Assembly: GCA_022818135.1 (NCBI GenBank)
Contig: JAFMSR010000018.1
Coordinates: forward strand, 6,298,049 to 6,362,048
Reading direction: 5' to 3'
DNA length: 64,000 bases
DNA from: Saxidomus purpurata
Taxonomy: Eukaryota > Mollusca > Bivalvia > Venerida > Veneridae
Positions 49,426 through 62,745 of this stretch are shown here, one piece after another. The notes under the pieces were generated by a model, which saw only the letters and a program-made list of their open reading frames with translations, was not told the origin of the DNA and ran no database searches. Within the stretch, counting starts at the first letter, position 1; each line of letters starts with the position of its first letter. The position numbers were made by a program, and so were the translations under genes.

Positions 49426-50875
49426 TGACTGTGCTGAAACACAACATTTACCTGACGCAGCTAAAGGTATCAAGACCAGCAACGAGTACGAAATTATCAA
49501 GAAGGAAACAAAACGTTTCCTATCGGATGTTAAAAAAGTTGAAGTAGACCGGACAGAAGACATATCTCGCGTTGCAAAGGAAAAGAATGAGGTTCAGAAA
49601 ACTATTGCTAGCTTTCGTAAGAAAGTGAACAAGTTATTTGACGATTTGGAGCAGAAAAGTATGACCGAGCTTAATTTGAAAGAGACAACCATCGTCAGTA
49701 GTTTGGAACAAGAAATAAAATTTCTCAATAAGGCGAAGACAAAGGCTGAAGACATCCTAAAACAGCTCGATTCATCTAAGGAAGATAATGAATGCGAACT
49801 ATTTTTCCATGTTAAAACCGGCAAGAGCTTCGTCCATGAATCCACAAAACGAGTCCACAGCATTTCTGCCGCCGCCCGTGAGTCTATTGATTTCACATTA
49901 AACGGCTGTATTGAAAAGTTTCTTAGCTCGATAGGTACAATCGGATCAATTGCCACAAATGTGTCCTTATCACGACATTCATCTTCAGCAGGAAACGTTG
50001 AATTAGCGCAATCGACTCTGTCTCCTTTGCCACGGGTTCTTGCAGGTCATTTGGATCAATTTGCTGTATATGAAACACAACTGTTTGGGAAGTTCAATGT
50101 GCGAGACAAGTCTGACACGGAGCTGTGTGACATACTTGACATATGTCAGGTATCAGATGGGAAAATACTTATAAACGATATAAGCAATAAGAAATTAAAG
50201 CTGCTTGATCAGTCATACAAACTTATTGATTCCATACAGTTACCAGATAACCCTTTACACGTGTGTGCTCTTGATTCTGGCGATGCTGTAGTGTCTGTGA
50301 AAAAGGAATTTGAATTTGTTTCTTTGAGAAAGAAGTTGTCTATCACAAAATCAGTAAATGCAGGAAGCGACTGCAGAGGTATGGTGTATGCAAATGGTAA
50401 ACTATATATTTGTTGTGGCATTTATTCCGATTCGTCATCTGGTTATTTAGAAGTATATAACAACGCTGGACAACTACAAGATTATCTACCAAGCGTATCA
50501 CATCGCCTAACTGCAGTACCAAAGCGTATCACAGTATGTGATGACGGTCAGCATCTTCTTGTTACCAGCTTTGATACTGATAAAATATCAATGTTGGATC
50601 TCGCTGGGGATATGGTGAATACTTTCAGCTGTAATGAGCTGAAATTCCCTACCGGAATGAGTACAGACGGTACAGGTCAAGTGTTTGTTTGCGGGCTTCA
50701 CAGTGACACAATTATACAATTTTCACCTAAACAGAAAACGTTTGCAGTGATCCTAACAAAAGCAGATGGTGTTTTGAAACCCAGAATAGCGTATTATGAT
50801 AGAAGGATGTCCCGACTTTTAGTTGCCTGTGACAGTTCAAATGAATTACTAGCATTTACTTGTAAACTGAAATAA
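49426..50875 (+). CDS. TRIM-like gene B, exon 2: coiled coil and beta-propeller
   Basis: The acceptor 'catccattacag' precedes 49426 and the stop is TAA at 50873-50875. The joined product is about 599 residues. Domain order is as in gene A: linker, coiled coil (KKETKRFLSDVKK; KTKAEDILKQLDSS), a variable Ser-rich hinge (SLSRHSSSAGN, longer than in gene A), then the NHL-like propeller (DICQVSDGKILIND, GMSTDGTGQVFVCG, RRMSRLLVACDSS). The frame is intact and strongly similar to gene A, with changes scattered, so both copies look maintained. Likely cytosolic scaffold; function unproven. Confidence 0.82.
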
Positions 50876-51253
50876 AATGACAGCTAACATCAACTAGAAT
50901 TTAAATACCCGTCAAATTAATTATTGGTTTAGTGTTAAATCTATCAATTATTTACCGTTGTTCAATAAAATTCTGACGAGTTCTAGGTTTAAAGAGAAAC
51001 TTCTATGTGATATACCGTTTTATGCACAAGGCTCTGTGTGGATCATCGGACACATATCAAAACTGACTGATAGGGACATTTCGCCAATTAAAAATAATTA
51101 CACTTTACATAGTATGACCTCGCAGGCACTAAATGTTGAAAGACGTATCATAGGTAGTAACATCAGATTTATATTAAAGTCACTTCTTACGTTTCTTGCC
51201 TTATGTGTGCTTGGCTGAGGAGTGCCACTTTTGACACCGAGAAAAAAAAAAAA

Positions 51254-52556
<1,303 letters not shown>

Positions 52557-53224
52557 CGATTTACACAAATGGCGGGATTACAAAACAAAAGTTTGCTTTA
52601 AGTTTATCAAAAACATATTTTTAGAATTAACTGATCATAACTGTGTATTTTTTTTTCTGAAGCGAAATGAAAAATATACCCCTATAAAAAAGTTAAACCC
52701 CCCCCTGAAAGTTATATAGTGACTTAAAAAAATTGTATCATAAAATCACTTTCAAATAAACGGAGGAACAAATGCTGTAAATCATAACAGCATCCCTCTG
52801 CACAAACTGCAATAAGTTTTGCACTGCGAGTGTAAGCAGATTGTCTTTAAAAATATCCGAAGTTCATACGGAGGCTGAATAGTCAGGGTCAGGTTGGTCA
52901 CCCAGGCACAGCGAAGGTTTACTCTGTTACTGAACGTATGAAGTACGGATGTCATCTGAAGACTCAAAATTGCATTTGTTTACTCTTATTCGCCACCTTA
53001 AATCTTCCTATGACCTCTGCATGTGTTTTTGATTTCGGATAAAACGGCACCTGTTGATTGTTCAACAACATGACTCGAAAAAAACAACATTATATTACAA
53101 TTTTGCCGTTGTCTGTTTGCCAGAGGGTTGCTGTTACGGATAACATTCTTCTTCCCTAGCTCAATTTGACGGTGTTTTCATGATAAAGCTTCGTTAGATA
53201 AGTCAATCTAAAAATTTCAGGGGG
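52557..53224. other. no gene recognised
   Basis: AT-rich, with a C-run at 52698-52705. Open frames are under 65 codons. Confidence 0.4.
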
Positions 53225-54520
53225 TGCTTAACTTTTTTCTTTGTGTATATATTAGTATTGTTTATACAATAGACTACGTACTTTGTGCCTGTTTATTTCA
53301 CAATGTTGCATATTACTAATACATATATGAGAAAGGCACTGTCTAGAAGTGGAATTTACATAACGCCTTAACATGTTCATGTTGTGAGGCCTTATTACTG
53401 TAAGAGACGAAAAAAAAGTGGCTCTTAGCCAAAGTCTCCCTAGGTCTGACTGCCAGATTGTTTTTTTAGGAAAAAAAATAAAATTTGTGTTTCCTTTAGT
53501 GTTTCCTTGTACATTAATTACTGTTAGGAAAATTCCTTGACTTTCACTTGCTAGACTATATAGCCACCATGTGCACGATGTATTGTAATGATTTGAAAGG
53601 TTATCAGGCAACGAATGAATTTGCTCTTTGGTAGGCCTACATGTATCTTGCTAATGGATTATTATATTTTCTGCAATACTTCAAACTGTAGAGGAAGGTA
53701 GATTGTATTTGTAACTAAGACTAAGCAGAGCTATGTTTCTTGATTTTTATACACTAGGTGACACAAAAATCTAATAAAGTATGTTGTTGGTCAATTATAG
53801 CATTGAAATTGCACAGTTAAAGAATTACAGATGTGTCACCCCCTGCCTGTGACTGACTAGGGGAAATCTGATTTTCTATACTTAACTAGGAAGGTTAGAG
53901 GTTATTAGATTACATCTTTAATAAGAAATCATTTTAAGCTTTTCTGACGTAATTCGTTTTAAGACATTATCAGTAGTTCCGCCAGTTTAGCATATTGTAT
54001 TCTATTAAATTTATGTATTTTCAGTTAATTCATTTCATTTCTCCTTTTCTATTTTCATATTTCTGTATTTATATAAAACTATTTCACTTACTGTTTGATG
54101 TCAGTCTACATGTACTTACTAATCAAATTATTCAAGTAACACAATAGCACATTTCATACATGCTTAGTCAATTATTAACATTTTACAATGGGAAACCTGT
54201 ACAATGGCTAGGGTTGAAAAATGTAAAGAGTGAAAATAAAATAAAGGATACCCTGGGTCTGGTATAAGAAGCAACGTGTAAGGGATTTCTTATACCAAAT
54301 TTCTTATATATGAAGAGTGTTCGGATACAATTGGTCTTCTATAGCCAAGTATTAAAAGAATTAAAAAATGTATCAGCTAAATACACTATATATACATAGA
54401 AAAGTCATATCGGGATTTGAACTCGAGTGGACCTATAAACCAAAAATATATTAAAGATAATAGGCATGACTTGCTCTGAAAGCTAAGCTAACTGACCTCT
54501 ATATGTGGCAGCAATTCAGT
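53225..54520. repeat. TRIM-array flank, diverged fourth copy
   Basis: Matches 40190-41290, for example 'agactacgtactttgt', 'gtctggtataagaagcaac' and 'atatgaagagtgttcggata'. It therefore follows gene B as unit 2 follows gene A, with the retroelement region inserted between. Confidence 0.7.
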
Positions 54521-54639
54521 TATTTCCTATTTACAGTATTATATGTGTATAGATCTAGTTCTATGTCTACATGTACATGTACATAAAATTACATTTGATT
54601 GTGTTCTATGATATATCCAGAGACTGTTGTGCTTGTTTT

Positions 54640-55065
54640 TTAATTTTCAAAGTCTCTACTCTAGTCTAAACGTATTATCAAAAATCTTCACTCTCCTCCA
54701 ACAGGTATTACCAAAAGTCTTTACTCTTCTCCAACACGTATTACCAAAAGTCTTTACTCTCCTCCAACACGTATTACCAAAAGTCTTTACTCTCCTCCAA
54801 CACGTATTACCAAAAGTCTTTACTCTTACCAAAAGTCTCTACTCCGAGACGTTTTACGAAAAGTCTCTATTCTCCTCGAAGACGTATTACTAAAAGTATC
54901 TTCTCTCCTCCAACACGTCCTCCAAGACGCATTAAAACTATCTACTCTTCTCTAAGATGTATTATTAAAAGTCTGTACTGTTCTGAGTCCACTCCAAGAT
55001 GCATTATCAAACGTCATTACTCATCTCATACAAGCATTACCAAAAGTCTCTACTCTCCTCGAACA
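54640..55065. repeat. VNTR with ~33-bp unit, expanded from array flank
   Basis: About ten units built on 'cacgtattaccaaaagtct' plus 'ttactctcctccaa'. Units 1 and 2 have two or three diverged copies at the equivalent place (19861-19945, 41300-41380), so this is a local expansion. The 88-codon frame over it is a repeat artefact. Confidence 0.75.
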
Positions 55066-56534
55066 TGATCCCGACATATGATTTTCTGTGGATTATGCCA
55101 AAAAACAAAGAATCACAATCATATAAGGCACTTCAACCACAAGATTTTTATAACATGCATGCATCTGATTTGATAAACTGGAAAACAACGACAGGTACTT
55201 CACCGATGAAAAATGTATATCTCATGACAACCAGCGGCTAACGTTTCTTTCAGCGAGGTCTAATTGTGATCACAGATCAACTTCATTGGCACATTTTATC
55301 TACCTTATTAGGTATTCCACATGCCTACTTAGACAACAAACAGAAACAGAGAAAATATCAAACTGTCATAACATATGGAATAAAGTGTCATTTCAAAATG
55401 ACCGATGGCCTATAGAGAGTAACGATATGACTTACTTTCTATCATAACACATGGACTGCATGTGATGCCAGATTACAAGGGAAGAAAACATAGATTTAGT
55501 AAATTTAAGGGTTGATGCTGCCTTTCAAGCAATCAAGTTGTAAACTGAACGGAATAAGATTTACATGGTTTTTAATAGTAACACTTCTTGGTGAAAATCT
55601 AATTAATTTGCATGTCAGCTGAATCTGCCTCTCCATCTTGTTAATTTGCAGTACGTAGTGTGTACTTTTTCTGAGATAATCTTTAGTAGCAAACTGTTTA
55701 TAAGAGTTGTGCTGGACATCATTGAAATGATACTAAAACATATTAAAGGGTTTATCCCTACATTAATGGGACTATCCCTACATCTAGCAGATTATATTCT
55801 CAAAGCATATAAATAATTTGTTCAATGTCAGAACGTAAAATGTTAAATACATGTAAATACAATTTTAAAGAACATTTAATGCCCCATTTTGTCACAAATA
55901 ATCGAAAAAGAGACAATCTGTAATAAATCACTTTCCTATAAACATTTTACATGCATAACTGTATGTTAAACGGTACTGCAACCTAGTTTAATGATAATGA
56001 CTGGAATACAATGTATATACCTTTGTTATTATAAAGGGATGTTCCTTGCATTGAGCTCTAGATCTACCTAATCTCTGGTTGCTTTGGTAGCGAAAAGTAA
56101 AAAATATCCACTCAAAAACTGGAAGGCATAAAGGTTATTATATATTTGGAATGTAACATTTTCCAGTGAACCTCTGCCAAGATTATTCAAATCATGACCC
56201 CCGGTTCAAAATTGACCCTGCTCGGGGGACACCTGATTTCACATTGGCTTATACAGGGAAAACTTCGAAAATCATAGTGACTGACCAAATGTCATCCATT
56301 GGCCGAATTTGGAAAGTAGAAGCAAAGAAAGAATAACTTTAAATACATTGTATGTCAGTCGTCTGTTAGATAAACATTTCAAGTATTTCAAAGAATATTG
56401 TATTCGCATTTCAAAAAAGAAATCCAAGACTTACCAAGGAACATTTCATTTCATGCGGATATAAAGACAAAAATGGTAAAATTGTCAATGGTTTATTTTA
56501 TAATACGATATAAGATGATGCATATACATACATA
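55066..56534. other. no gene; one family-1 repeat fragment
   Basis: Only a fragment of dispersed repeat family 1 at about 56160-56280 ('gttcaaaattgaccctg'). Otherwise AT-rich and featureless. Confidence 0.45.
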
Positions 56535-56584
56535 CGGAAGCGTCCTGGTGCCAATTCATAATGTTCTATAAAAAAGAATAACTC

Positions 56585-56982
56585 CTACGTAGGACTTTAT
56601 AACTCCTACGTAGGACTTTATAACTCCTACGTAGGACTTTATAACTCCTACGTAGGAGATAAAAAAGCCTAATTAGGAGTTTATAACTCCTACGTAGGAC
56701 TTTATAACTCCTACGTAGGACTTTATAACTCCTACGTAGGACTTTATAACTCCTACGTAGGAGATAAAAAAGCCTAATTAGGAGTTTATAACTCCTACGT
56801 AGGACTTTATAACTCCTACGTAGGAGATAAAAAAGCCTAATTAGGACTTTATAACTCCTACGTAGGAGATAAAAAAGCCTAATTAGGTGTTTATTACTCC
56901 TACGTAGGACTTTACAACTCCTACGTAGGACTTTATTACTCCTACGTAGGAGATAAAAAAGCCTAATTAGGAGTTTATAACA
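56585..56982 (+). repeat. left palindrome array
   Basis: Two interleaved unit types: 'aactcctacgtaggacttt' (21-bp period) and a ~42-bp unit adding 'gagataaaaaagcctaatta'. Each unit contains self-complementary CCTACGTAGG or CCTAATTAGG. Confidence 0.9.
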
Positions 56983-58107
56983 ATATTATACATACCAAAT
57001 TTTTGACAAGAGGGATGATTTTAATTTTAGTATTGTAAATTTCCCCCATTTGGATGGGGATGTACCTCATGCTACATCTTATGGGGTATACATTTCTCAG
57101 TTAATTCGGTTTGCCAGAGCGTGTAGTCATGTTGAGGATTTCAATGAACGTAATCAATATATTACAAATAAACTTCTTCAACAGGGCTACCGTTATTACA
57201 AATTGCGTAAATATTTTGCTAAATTTTACTATCGTAATTCTGATTTGGTTTTGAAATTCAATAGTAATCTAAAGACTCTTCTGCGAGAAGGTATTTCAAA
57301 ACCCGATTTTTATGGGGATGTGGTTTACAAACTTCGTAAGATTTTGGGTCATGGCAATTTTCCAACTGTATTTGCTAAAATTATAAAACGTTTTGTTAAA
57401 AGAGCTTACGACCCAACTGTTTTGAGACACACCGCATGTTTGGTGTTCAACCCGTTTACAGTTGGACGCTATGCTTCCCTCTTTGATTGTGTCTGACGGA
57501 AGATGGGGAGGACTCTGTGATGGGCAGTTTTTAAATCCCACTGGGACGAAACTGTTTTGATTTCTGTCCTCTGGTCTGTTTCGTCGGGCCCTTAAGGGTG
57601 TTTCTCTTGGTGCTCTGCCTTCTGCAAAGGCATTGAGTACATACGTTTTTTGGTTCTCAAGGTTTGCTTTTTATATATTCATACACGAGCATTTTTGTGT
57701 TTTACATACCATGCCTTTTGTTTCCATTGCGTGTGTTAGAGATTCACCTAGCAGGGATTACTTTTATTTACACTGTCCTGTGACTTTGGAACATGGTGGG
57801 GGTAAGAGTGAGGTTGGGTGCGCACCATAAACCGGTTTAAGCTCCCCAGTGGTGTTTTTGCCACTGACCGTTCCAAGGCGGTGCCCCACTGTGTTCCTTT
57901 AATTGTTCGTTTTGTCCTCGTGTGTTTGCTTTGTATGCTAGTGTGTGTTGGTAGTGTATGTGTGTGTGTGTACATGATTGTGTGTGTGTGTGTTGTGTGT
58001 GTGTGTGTGTGTTGGTGGTGTGCACTTCTGGGTGCTATGGGGCTCGTTTTGGGGAGGCTGCGTTTTTGGTATGTGGCATTCCCTGTTTGATATTATTTTT
58101 GTTTTTA
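56983..58107 (+). mobile_element. reverse-transcriptase element, copy 2, 5'-truncated
   Basis: The homologous reading starts mid-protein at 56983. A one-base change near 57000 puts the first stretch out of frame. The open frame 57050-57496 then encodes the C-terminal region: GDVPHATSYGVYISQLIRFAR, LQQGYRYYKLRKYFAKFY and KPDFYGDVVYKLRKILG, to a stop at 57494-57496. It is followed by a ~600-bp 3' region with a short GT tract, ending 'ccctgtttgatattattttt'. The insertion interrupts the palindrome array, which resumes at 58108, so it postdates the array. Copy 1 shares the 3' region at high identity. Confidence 0.75.
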
Positions 58108-58619
58108 TAACTCCTACGTAGGACTTTATAACTCCTACGTAGGACTTTGTAACTCCTACGTAGGAGATAAAAAGCCTAATTAGGAGTTTATAACTCCTAC
58201 GTAGGACTTTATAACTCCTACGTAGGACTTTATAACTCCTACGTAGGACTTTATAACTCCTACGTAGGAGATAAAAAAGCCTAATTAGGAGTTTATAACA
58301 GAATTACATACAGAATTTTATAAGGGGTAAGAAATTGACTAGTCAGTTCTCACCCCCCCCCCCCTAGTCTGAATTGACTCACTGGGGGAAAACTGGGCTG
58401 TTACACTGGGCTGCTAACAAGAGCTGCCAACAGTACAGCACATATGATTATTCTCAGTGCTTGCCCATGAAATGAATATTTACCATAGCACATTAAAGTG
58501 AAAAACATAAAGATGCTCAGCTACTTAGCTTTATTCTTATCTTAGTTTATACAAATTTATTTTAGGTCGATTGTGAAGCAAGTTCGAATAACTTATATTA
58601 ATCACTGTCAACAACTCAT

Positions 58620-58800
58620 TCCTGATGGAATCCATCGCCAGGAGGGTATGAGAGAAGAGGCCAGTTTTTCCCTTTTAATGCTAACGCCAAGCATGGGAGC
58701 TACTGATACCATTTTTCACGTCTTTGGTATGACGCGGCCTGGGATCTAACCCATGACCTCCCACACCCAAAGCTGACCCTCTACCACTAGGCTATCGAAG
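58620..58800 (-). repeat. tRNA-derived SINE (bivalve type)
   Basis: On minus, the head has 'agcctagtggtagagggtca' (A box) and 'gggttagatcccaggcc' (B box). The body is 'accaaagacgtgaaaaatgg' and then 'gtagctcccatgcttggcg', a tail that I recognise as characteristic of bivalve SINEs. A fragment of the same family is at 28635. Confidence 0.75.
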
Positions 58801-59083
58801 CGTATTCTTATCTTAACAACAAGAGAGTTATGATGGCCCTGAATTGCTCACAAAAGTCACATTGTTAAGATTGCTAAAATCAGCCTGATTAATGGATTCA
58901 GAGAAGAATGTAAAATCCCTGGATGCGGTCAATTTTTACCAACAGGTCCCAACTTGAATATATTTGATAGAATTCCTCCTTTATGGCTCTAATGTATAGG
59001 GTGTGTGTGATATTTAAAGAACTGCTGTTTAATCATAGATTGAAAGCTACAGTTATTGTTGTTGGCAAACATACAGTTATAAA

Positions 59084-59435
59084 CTCCTAATTAGGGATTT
59101 TTATCTCCTACGTAGGAGCTACAAAGTCCTAATTAGGCTTTTTTATCTCCTACGTAGGAGTTATAAAGTCCTACGTAGGAGTTATTAAGTCCTACGTAGG
59201 AGTTATAAAGTCCTACGTAGAAGTTATAGTCCTACGTAGGAGTTATAAAGTCCTAATTAGGCTTTTTTATCTCCTACGTAGGAGTTATAAAGTCCTACGT
59301 AGGAGTTATAAAGTCCAACGTAGGAGTTATAAACTCCTAATTAGGCCTTTTTATCTCCTACGTAGGAGTTATAAAGTCCTACGTAGGAGTTATAAACTCC
59401 TAATTAGGCTTTTTTTATCTCCTACGTAGGAGTTA
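59084..59435 (-). repeat. right palindrome array
   Basis: The inverted counterpart of 56585-56982 with the same two unit types, including one shortened unit and one with a CCAACGTAGG variant. Confidence 0.9.
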
Positions 59436-59485
59436 CTCTTTTTTATAGAACATTATGAATTGGCACCAGGACGCTTCCGTACATA

Positions 59486-60038
59486 AAGGCAAGTAGCAAA
59501 AACGTCAGTTAAACATAATAATTTCCGAGATCGAAGATCTCCAAAGAGGCTGCCAGATCACAGCTAAGTCGCTATTTGACTATTGCTGCATAATTCAATG
59601 ATAGGCTCAAACGTGCTTTAAAATGATACGTGCAATACATTTAGATAACACAGATGTTTGTTGCACATTCTTAGATATAAATTCTTGCTAATGAAATGGT
59701 ATTAAAGACCTTTCCTAAAACTTTAAAAACCTGACCGGATTCTTTCTATTTTTATCCTTTGTAATAGTATTCAAATAGGGTATCAGAATCTCTTTTTTGG
59801 TACATTTGTAACCGTAATATAGATTCAGTTGTCTTTTCACTTTTAAATCCAGACACGTTACGAACAGAGGAAGGCAGAAAGTTTATCACTTACTTTTTCA
59901 TCATCGGTGACCAATCGTGAGTTTTACACAAAACTAGTACATATTTCATTTGTTTTTTATTATGAGTTAACTATTAGCAGAATGGTTAAGGAATATAAAC
60001 GATAAATAAGCATTGTCCTTAATCTCTGTACTGTGTCT
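59486..60038. other. no gene recognised
   Basis: No supported feature between the fold-back element and the hAT-like element. Confidence 0.4.
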
Positions 60039-60046
60039 GTCATAAG

Positions 60047-60847
60047 TAAGGATGGCAACGAGTTCCAAATTTGATATTCGATTACTTGGTCCTTCTTCCG
60101 ATCGAGTACTCCGAAAACAATCATTCCCGTGATCGACATATACATTTTGTAATAGAGTAAATGGACTATCTTTGACTTTGTTATGAACCGTTTGAAATAC
60201 TTCCAAGCAGACGATAACGACAGAGGCATATTTTAAATTTGACTCATAATATTGACAAGTGTACAGATTATTTAGAAATTTATTTTGAAAAGAGACTTTT
60301 AAAGATCACTAAATAAAATATGTAAGATTTAAGAAAAATGAGTAACATTTTTCTGCTGATTAGTAATAATTATCTTTATCTCCACACACGTGTTAAAATA
60401 CCGGCATAATTAGCTTATTCAGTTATTAAGACTTCAAATTACAAGTCCCGCATAGACAGTTTTTTTGAAGCGTCACAGTGTAATTCCTATCATTCACTTT
60501 ATTTTGAACAAACTGTAAATATTAAAATTGTATGTCTATACCATCTTGTTAAGATCATAAATGGAATAGCAATACCCGCATGCCAAACTATCAACTCGTA
60601 TATTGCATGCACTTAGCTGATTAAACAATGTAATTTTCGCACATTACCTTGCGTGTTTAGATAACGATCCCGAATAAGAATAATGACGAGATTAATGGAA
60701 TCAACTAGCGATGATTTACGACTTAATGTATGAGACGATTTTTGCAACTTTAAATTTTTTGTCGAGTACTCGATTAACGTTTTGCTAACCGAGTACTCAG
60801 ACGTTCAATAGAGTAACCGGTTAACCGGCTACTCGTTGCCATCCATA
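60047..60847. mobile_element. non-autonomous hAT-like element, 801 bp
   Basis: Terminal inverted repeats 'taaggatggcaacgagt' and 'actcgttgccatccata' are flanked by an exact 8-bp duplication GTCATAAG (60039-60046 and 60848-60855). The TIR style (..GGATGGCAACGAGT) and 8-bp duplication are the hAT signature. No transposase frame. Subterminal 'tcgagtactc' motifs occur at both ends. Confidence 0.85.
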
Positions 60848-61060
60848 GTCATAAGTGTTATATCACTCTGTCAGAGTTAAGTTATTAAATCCGTCATTGA
60901 ATTTAATATGTTCAACAACATCCAGCGCACGAAACAATAATTACATTTAACAACGTTAACAACAATTATATTTTATAACTATACTTATGACTACATTTTA
61001 TAACTTAATGTTGAATTGTTTTGTTTGAATATCACTTCCAGTATATTTGCAGCTTCTGTT

Positions 61061-61972
61061 TCAGTCGATGGCAACCTTGAAGCTGCTCAGCTCATTTGAT
61101 CGATAGTTGCTCAAGATCAATAAACCACTATCGTCTATGAAGCAGATTGTCTGTGGCTTGTCAGAAACATATTTGTCGTTTAGTAACGTTTTCAGCTTTC
61201 TGTTTTTTGGTGTAATAACGAAAACATTATTTCTCTTCACGCCGGTTACAAGCAGGGAACCATCTCCACAAAAGAAGAGACCCTCCGGGCCTGCTAATTC
61301 ATGGTCAATGTATGTATCCAGAACTTTACCGGTAAAAGCAAGTTTTGTAATGGAGTCTTTCTGTAAGTCCGACACGAAAATACACGTATCGTCTTTATCT
61401 ACAGTGATGTAGTCCGGCATACTAAACAAGCTCTTTCCAAACATGTCCACCAGTATCGGTTGTATCACTTTACCTTGCAGTGTCAAGATCTCTATTTTCT
61501 CAGGGGACGTGAACGTAACAGCGAGTCTGTCCTTGCTGTATGCTATTCCACGGCATGCACCATTGACGATTACACTGTCACCCATTGACAAGCTGCTTAA
61601 ACTACCGTCGTACGTCAGAAACTGTATCTTCGTATCGTCAGGAACAGTAACCGCCAGTTGATTATTCGCAGCAACAGCAACGTCCCATGGGGAACCTGTC
61701 AACGATATTTCAGAAACAATGTCCTTCGATTCAATATCGATGAGTTTTATTTTCTTGTTAGTATTATCGACACATGCTAGCACAGTCGATGACAAAGCAA
61801 CCATTCCAGTTATCCAGCAGTCATGTCCATCAGAAGATGCCTTCACATTTATTTTATCATCAGGAGTCGCAGTCATGTCAGCCACTGTCTTCCGGTTCCA
61901 TCCCCTCTGACTCCACTTTGTTGTTCCAGACGCGTCTGTACGTTTCCCTCCGACATAAGCTTGATCACTCAT
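61061..61972 (-). CDS. NHL-like beta-propeller protein, TRIM C-terminal type
   Basis: Minus strand, from the ATG at 61972 (MSDQAYVGG) to the stop at 61061; about 303 residues. The frame is also open upstream to 62017, and an acceptor-like 'tttttaag' precedes the ATG, so it may be the last exon of a larger gene. Repeated blade motifs include VLACVDNTNKKIKLIDI, GSPWDVAVAANNQLAVT, ACRGIAYSKDRLAVTF, PDYITVDKDDTCIFVSDL and PEGLFFCGDGSLLVTG. These match in style the propeller of genes A and B but the sequence is distant. No B-box or coiled coil is seen in the 2 kb upstream. Intact frame; likely a protein-interaction module. Confidence 0.7.
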   Translation of the reverse strand: MSDQAYVGGKRTDASGTTKWSQRGWNRKTVADMTATPDDKINVKASSDGHDCWITGMVALSSTVLACVDNTNKKIKLIDIESKDIVSEISLTGSPWDVAVAANNQLAVTVPDDTKIQFLTYDGSLSSLSMGDSVIVNGACRGIAYSKDRLAVTFTSPEKIEILTLQGKVIQPILVDMFGKSLFSMPDYITVDKDDTCIFVSDLQKDSITKLAFTGKVLDTYIDHELAGPEGLFFCGDGSLLVTGVKRNNVFVITPKNRKLKTLLNDKYVSDKPQTICFIDDSGLLILSNYRSNELSSFKVAID

Positions 61973-62631
61973 ACTTAAAAATTCTAAAGTATTTTTCAGT
62001 ATCCTCCACTTTGACAATAATTATCACACGTGTTGTTAAGATTTAAACTTACAAACGTTGAAATACTTCCATTATATTAAGAGACAATTTAAATTATTTC
62101 ACGTAAAGAAAACCGATAGTCTAGAGTACAATAAACCCAACCTGTGTATGCGTGAAGTAAATATCGATCATGCAAAGCGTACAATCGTAAACAAATATTA
62201 ATCGCCCCAGAAATCAGCCATGCTTAGCAATCTCCAATTACAGGTTAAATATGAAAAAAGTATACAAATCACGTTAACACACGTGACTTTGTTTGAATAG
62301 ACTAATATATCATTAAGTCATAGATACCTGTAAATTGTACAAATTACAATAAAAATGCACCGATATAGAAATTACTTAAATCTGGAGACAGGACATTTCA
62401 TAACAACGATACAGTTAACATACTTAGGGGAAGTGAACGTAGTTTTCGCTTTATCGAAGCGTTACAGTAAAACGGGATTTAGGAGCGAATTACCATCCGT
62501 CCGACCTTAAAAAAACTCGTATTGTAGCAATAATTAATCCTAATGCAAATACTAACACTTACTTTATTTTTACTCTAACTTAACTCTAAAACTCACATGA
62601 CAGCTGAATTCTACAAACCCTAATATATAGA

Positions 62632-62745
62632 GGATATTTGTTTGTTTGGAGTGGATACGGAATATATCTCACCGAGAGGAAGTATAAATTGTATCAATTT
62701 GAGTTGAGATATATTCCATATCAACTCAGAACAAACAAATATTCT
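62632..62745. repeat. fold-back miniature element
   Basis: Arms 'aatatttgtttgtt' / 'aacaaacaaatatt' with inner arms 'gatacggaatatatctca' / 'tgagatatattccatatc'. About 114 bp, hairpin-forming. Confidence 0.6.

Larger units (their letters stand above)
56535..59479. mobile_element. fold-back element with CCTACGTAGG-array inverted repeats
   Basis: The ends are inverted repeats beginning 'cggaagcgtcctggtgccaa' and are flanked by the direct 6-bp repeat TACATA (56529-56534 and 59480-59485). Inside the unique ~50-bp tips, both arms become arrays of the palindromes CCTACGTAGG and CCTAATTAGG (left 56585-56982, right 59084-59435). A third, left-oriented array lies at 58108-58298. The interior holds a reverse-transcriptase fragment, a SINE and a family-1-like repeat start. 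No transposase is present, so it is non-autonomous. Superfamily unknown. Confidence 0.8.

Noticed and set aside
54627..54893. 88-codon frame with repeated QHVLPKVFTLL
   Set aside because: Pure VNTR translation.
57748..58090. Open frames over the GT tract of copy 2
   Set aside because: Same retroelement 3' region; no coding character.
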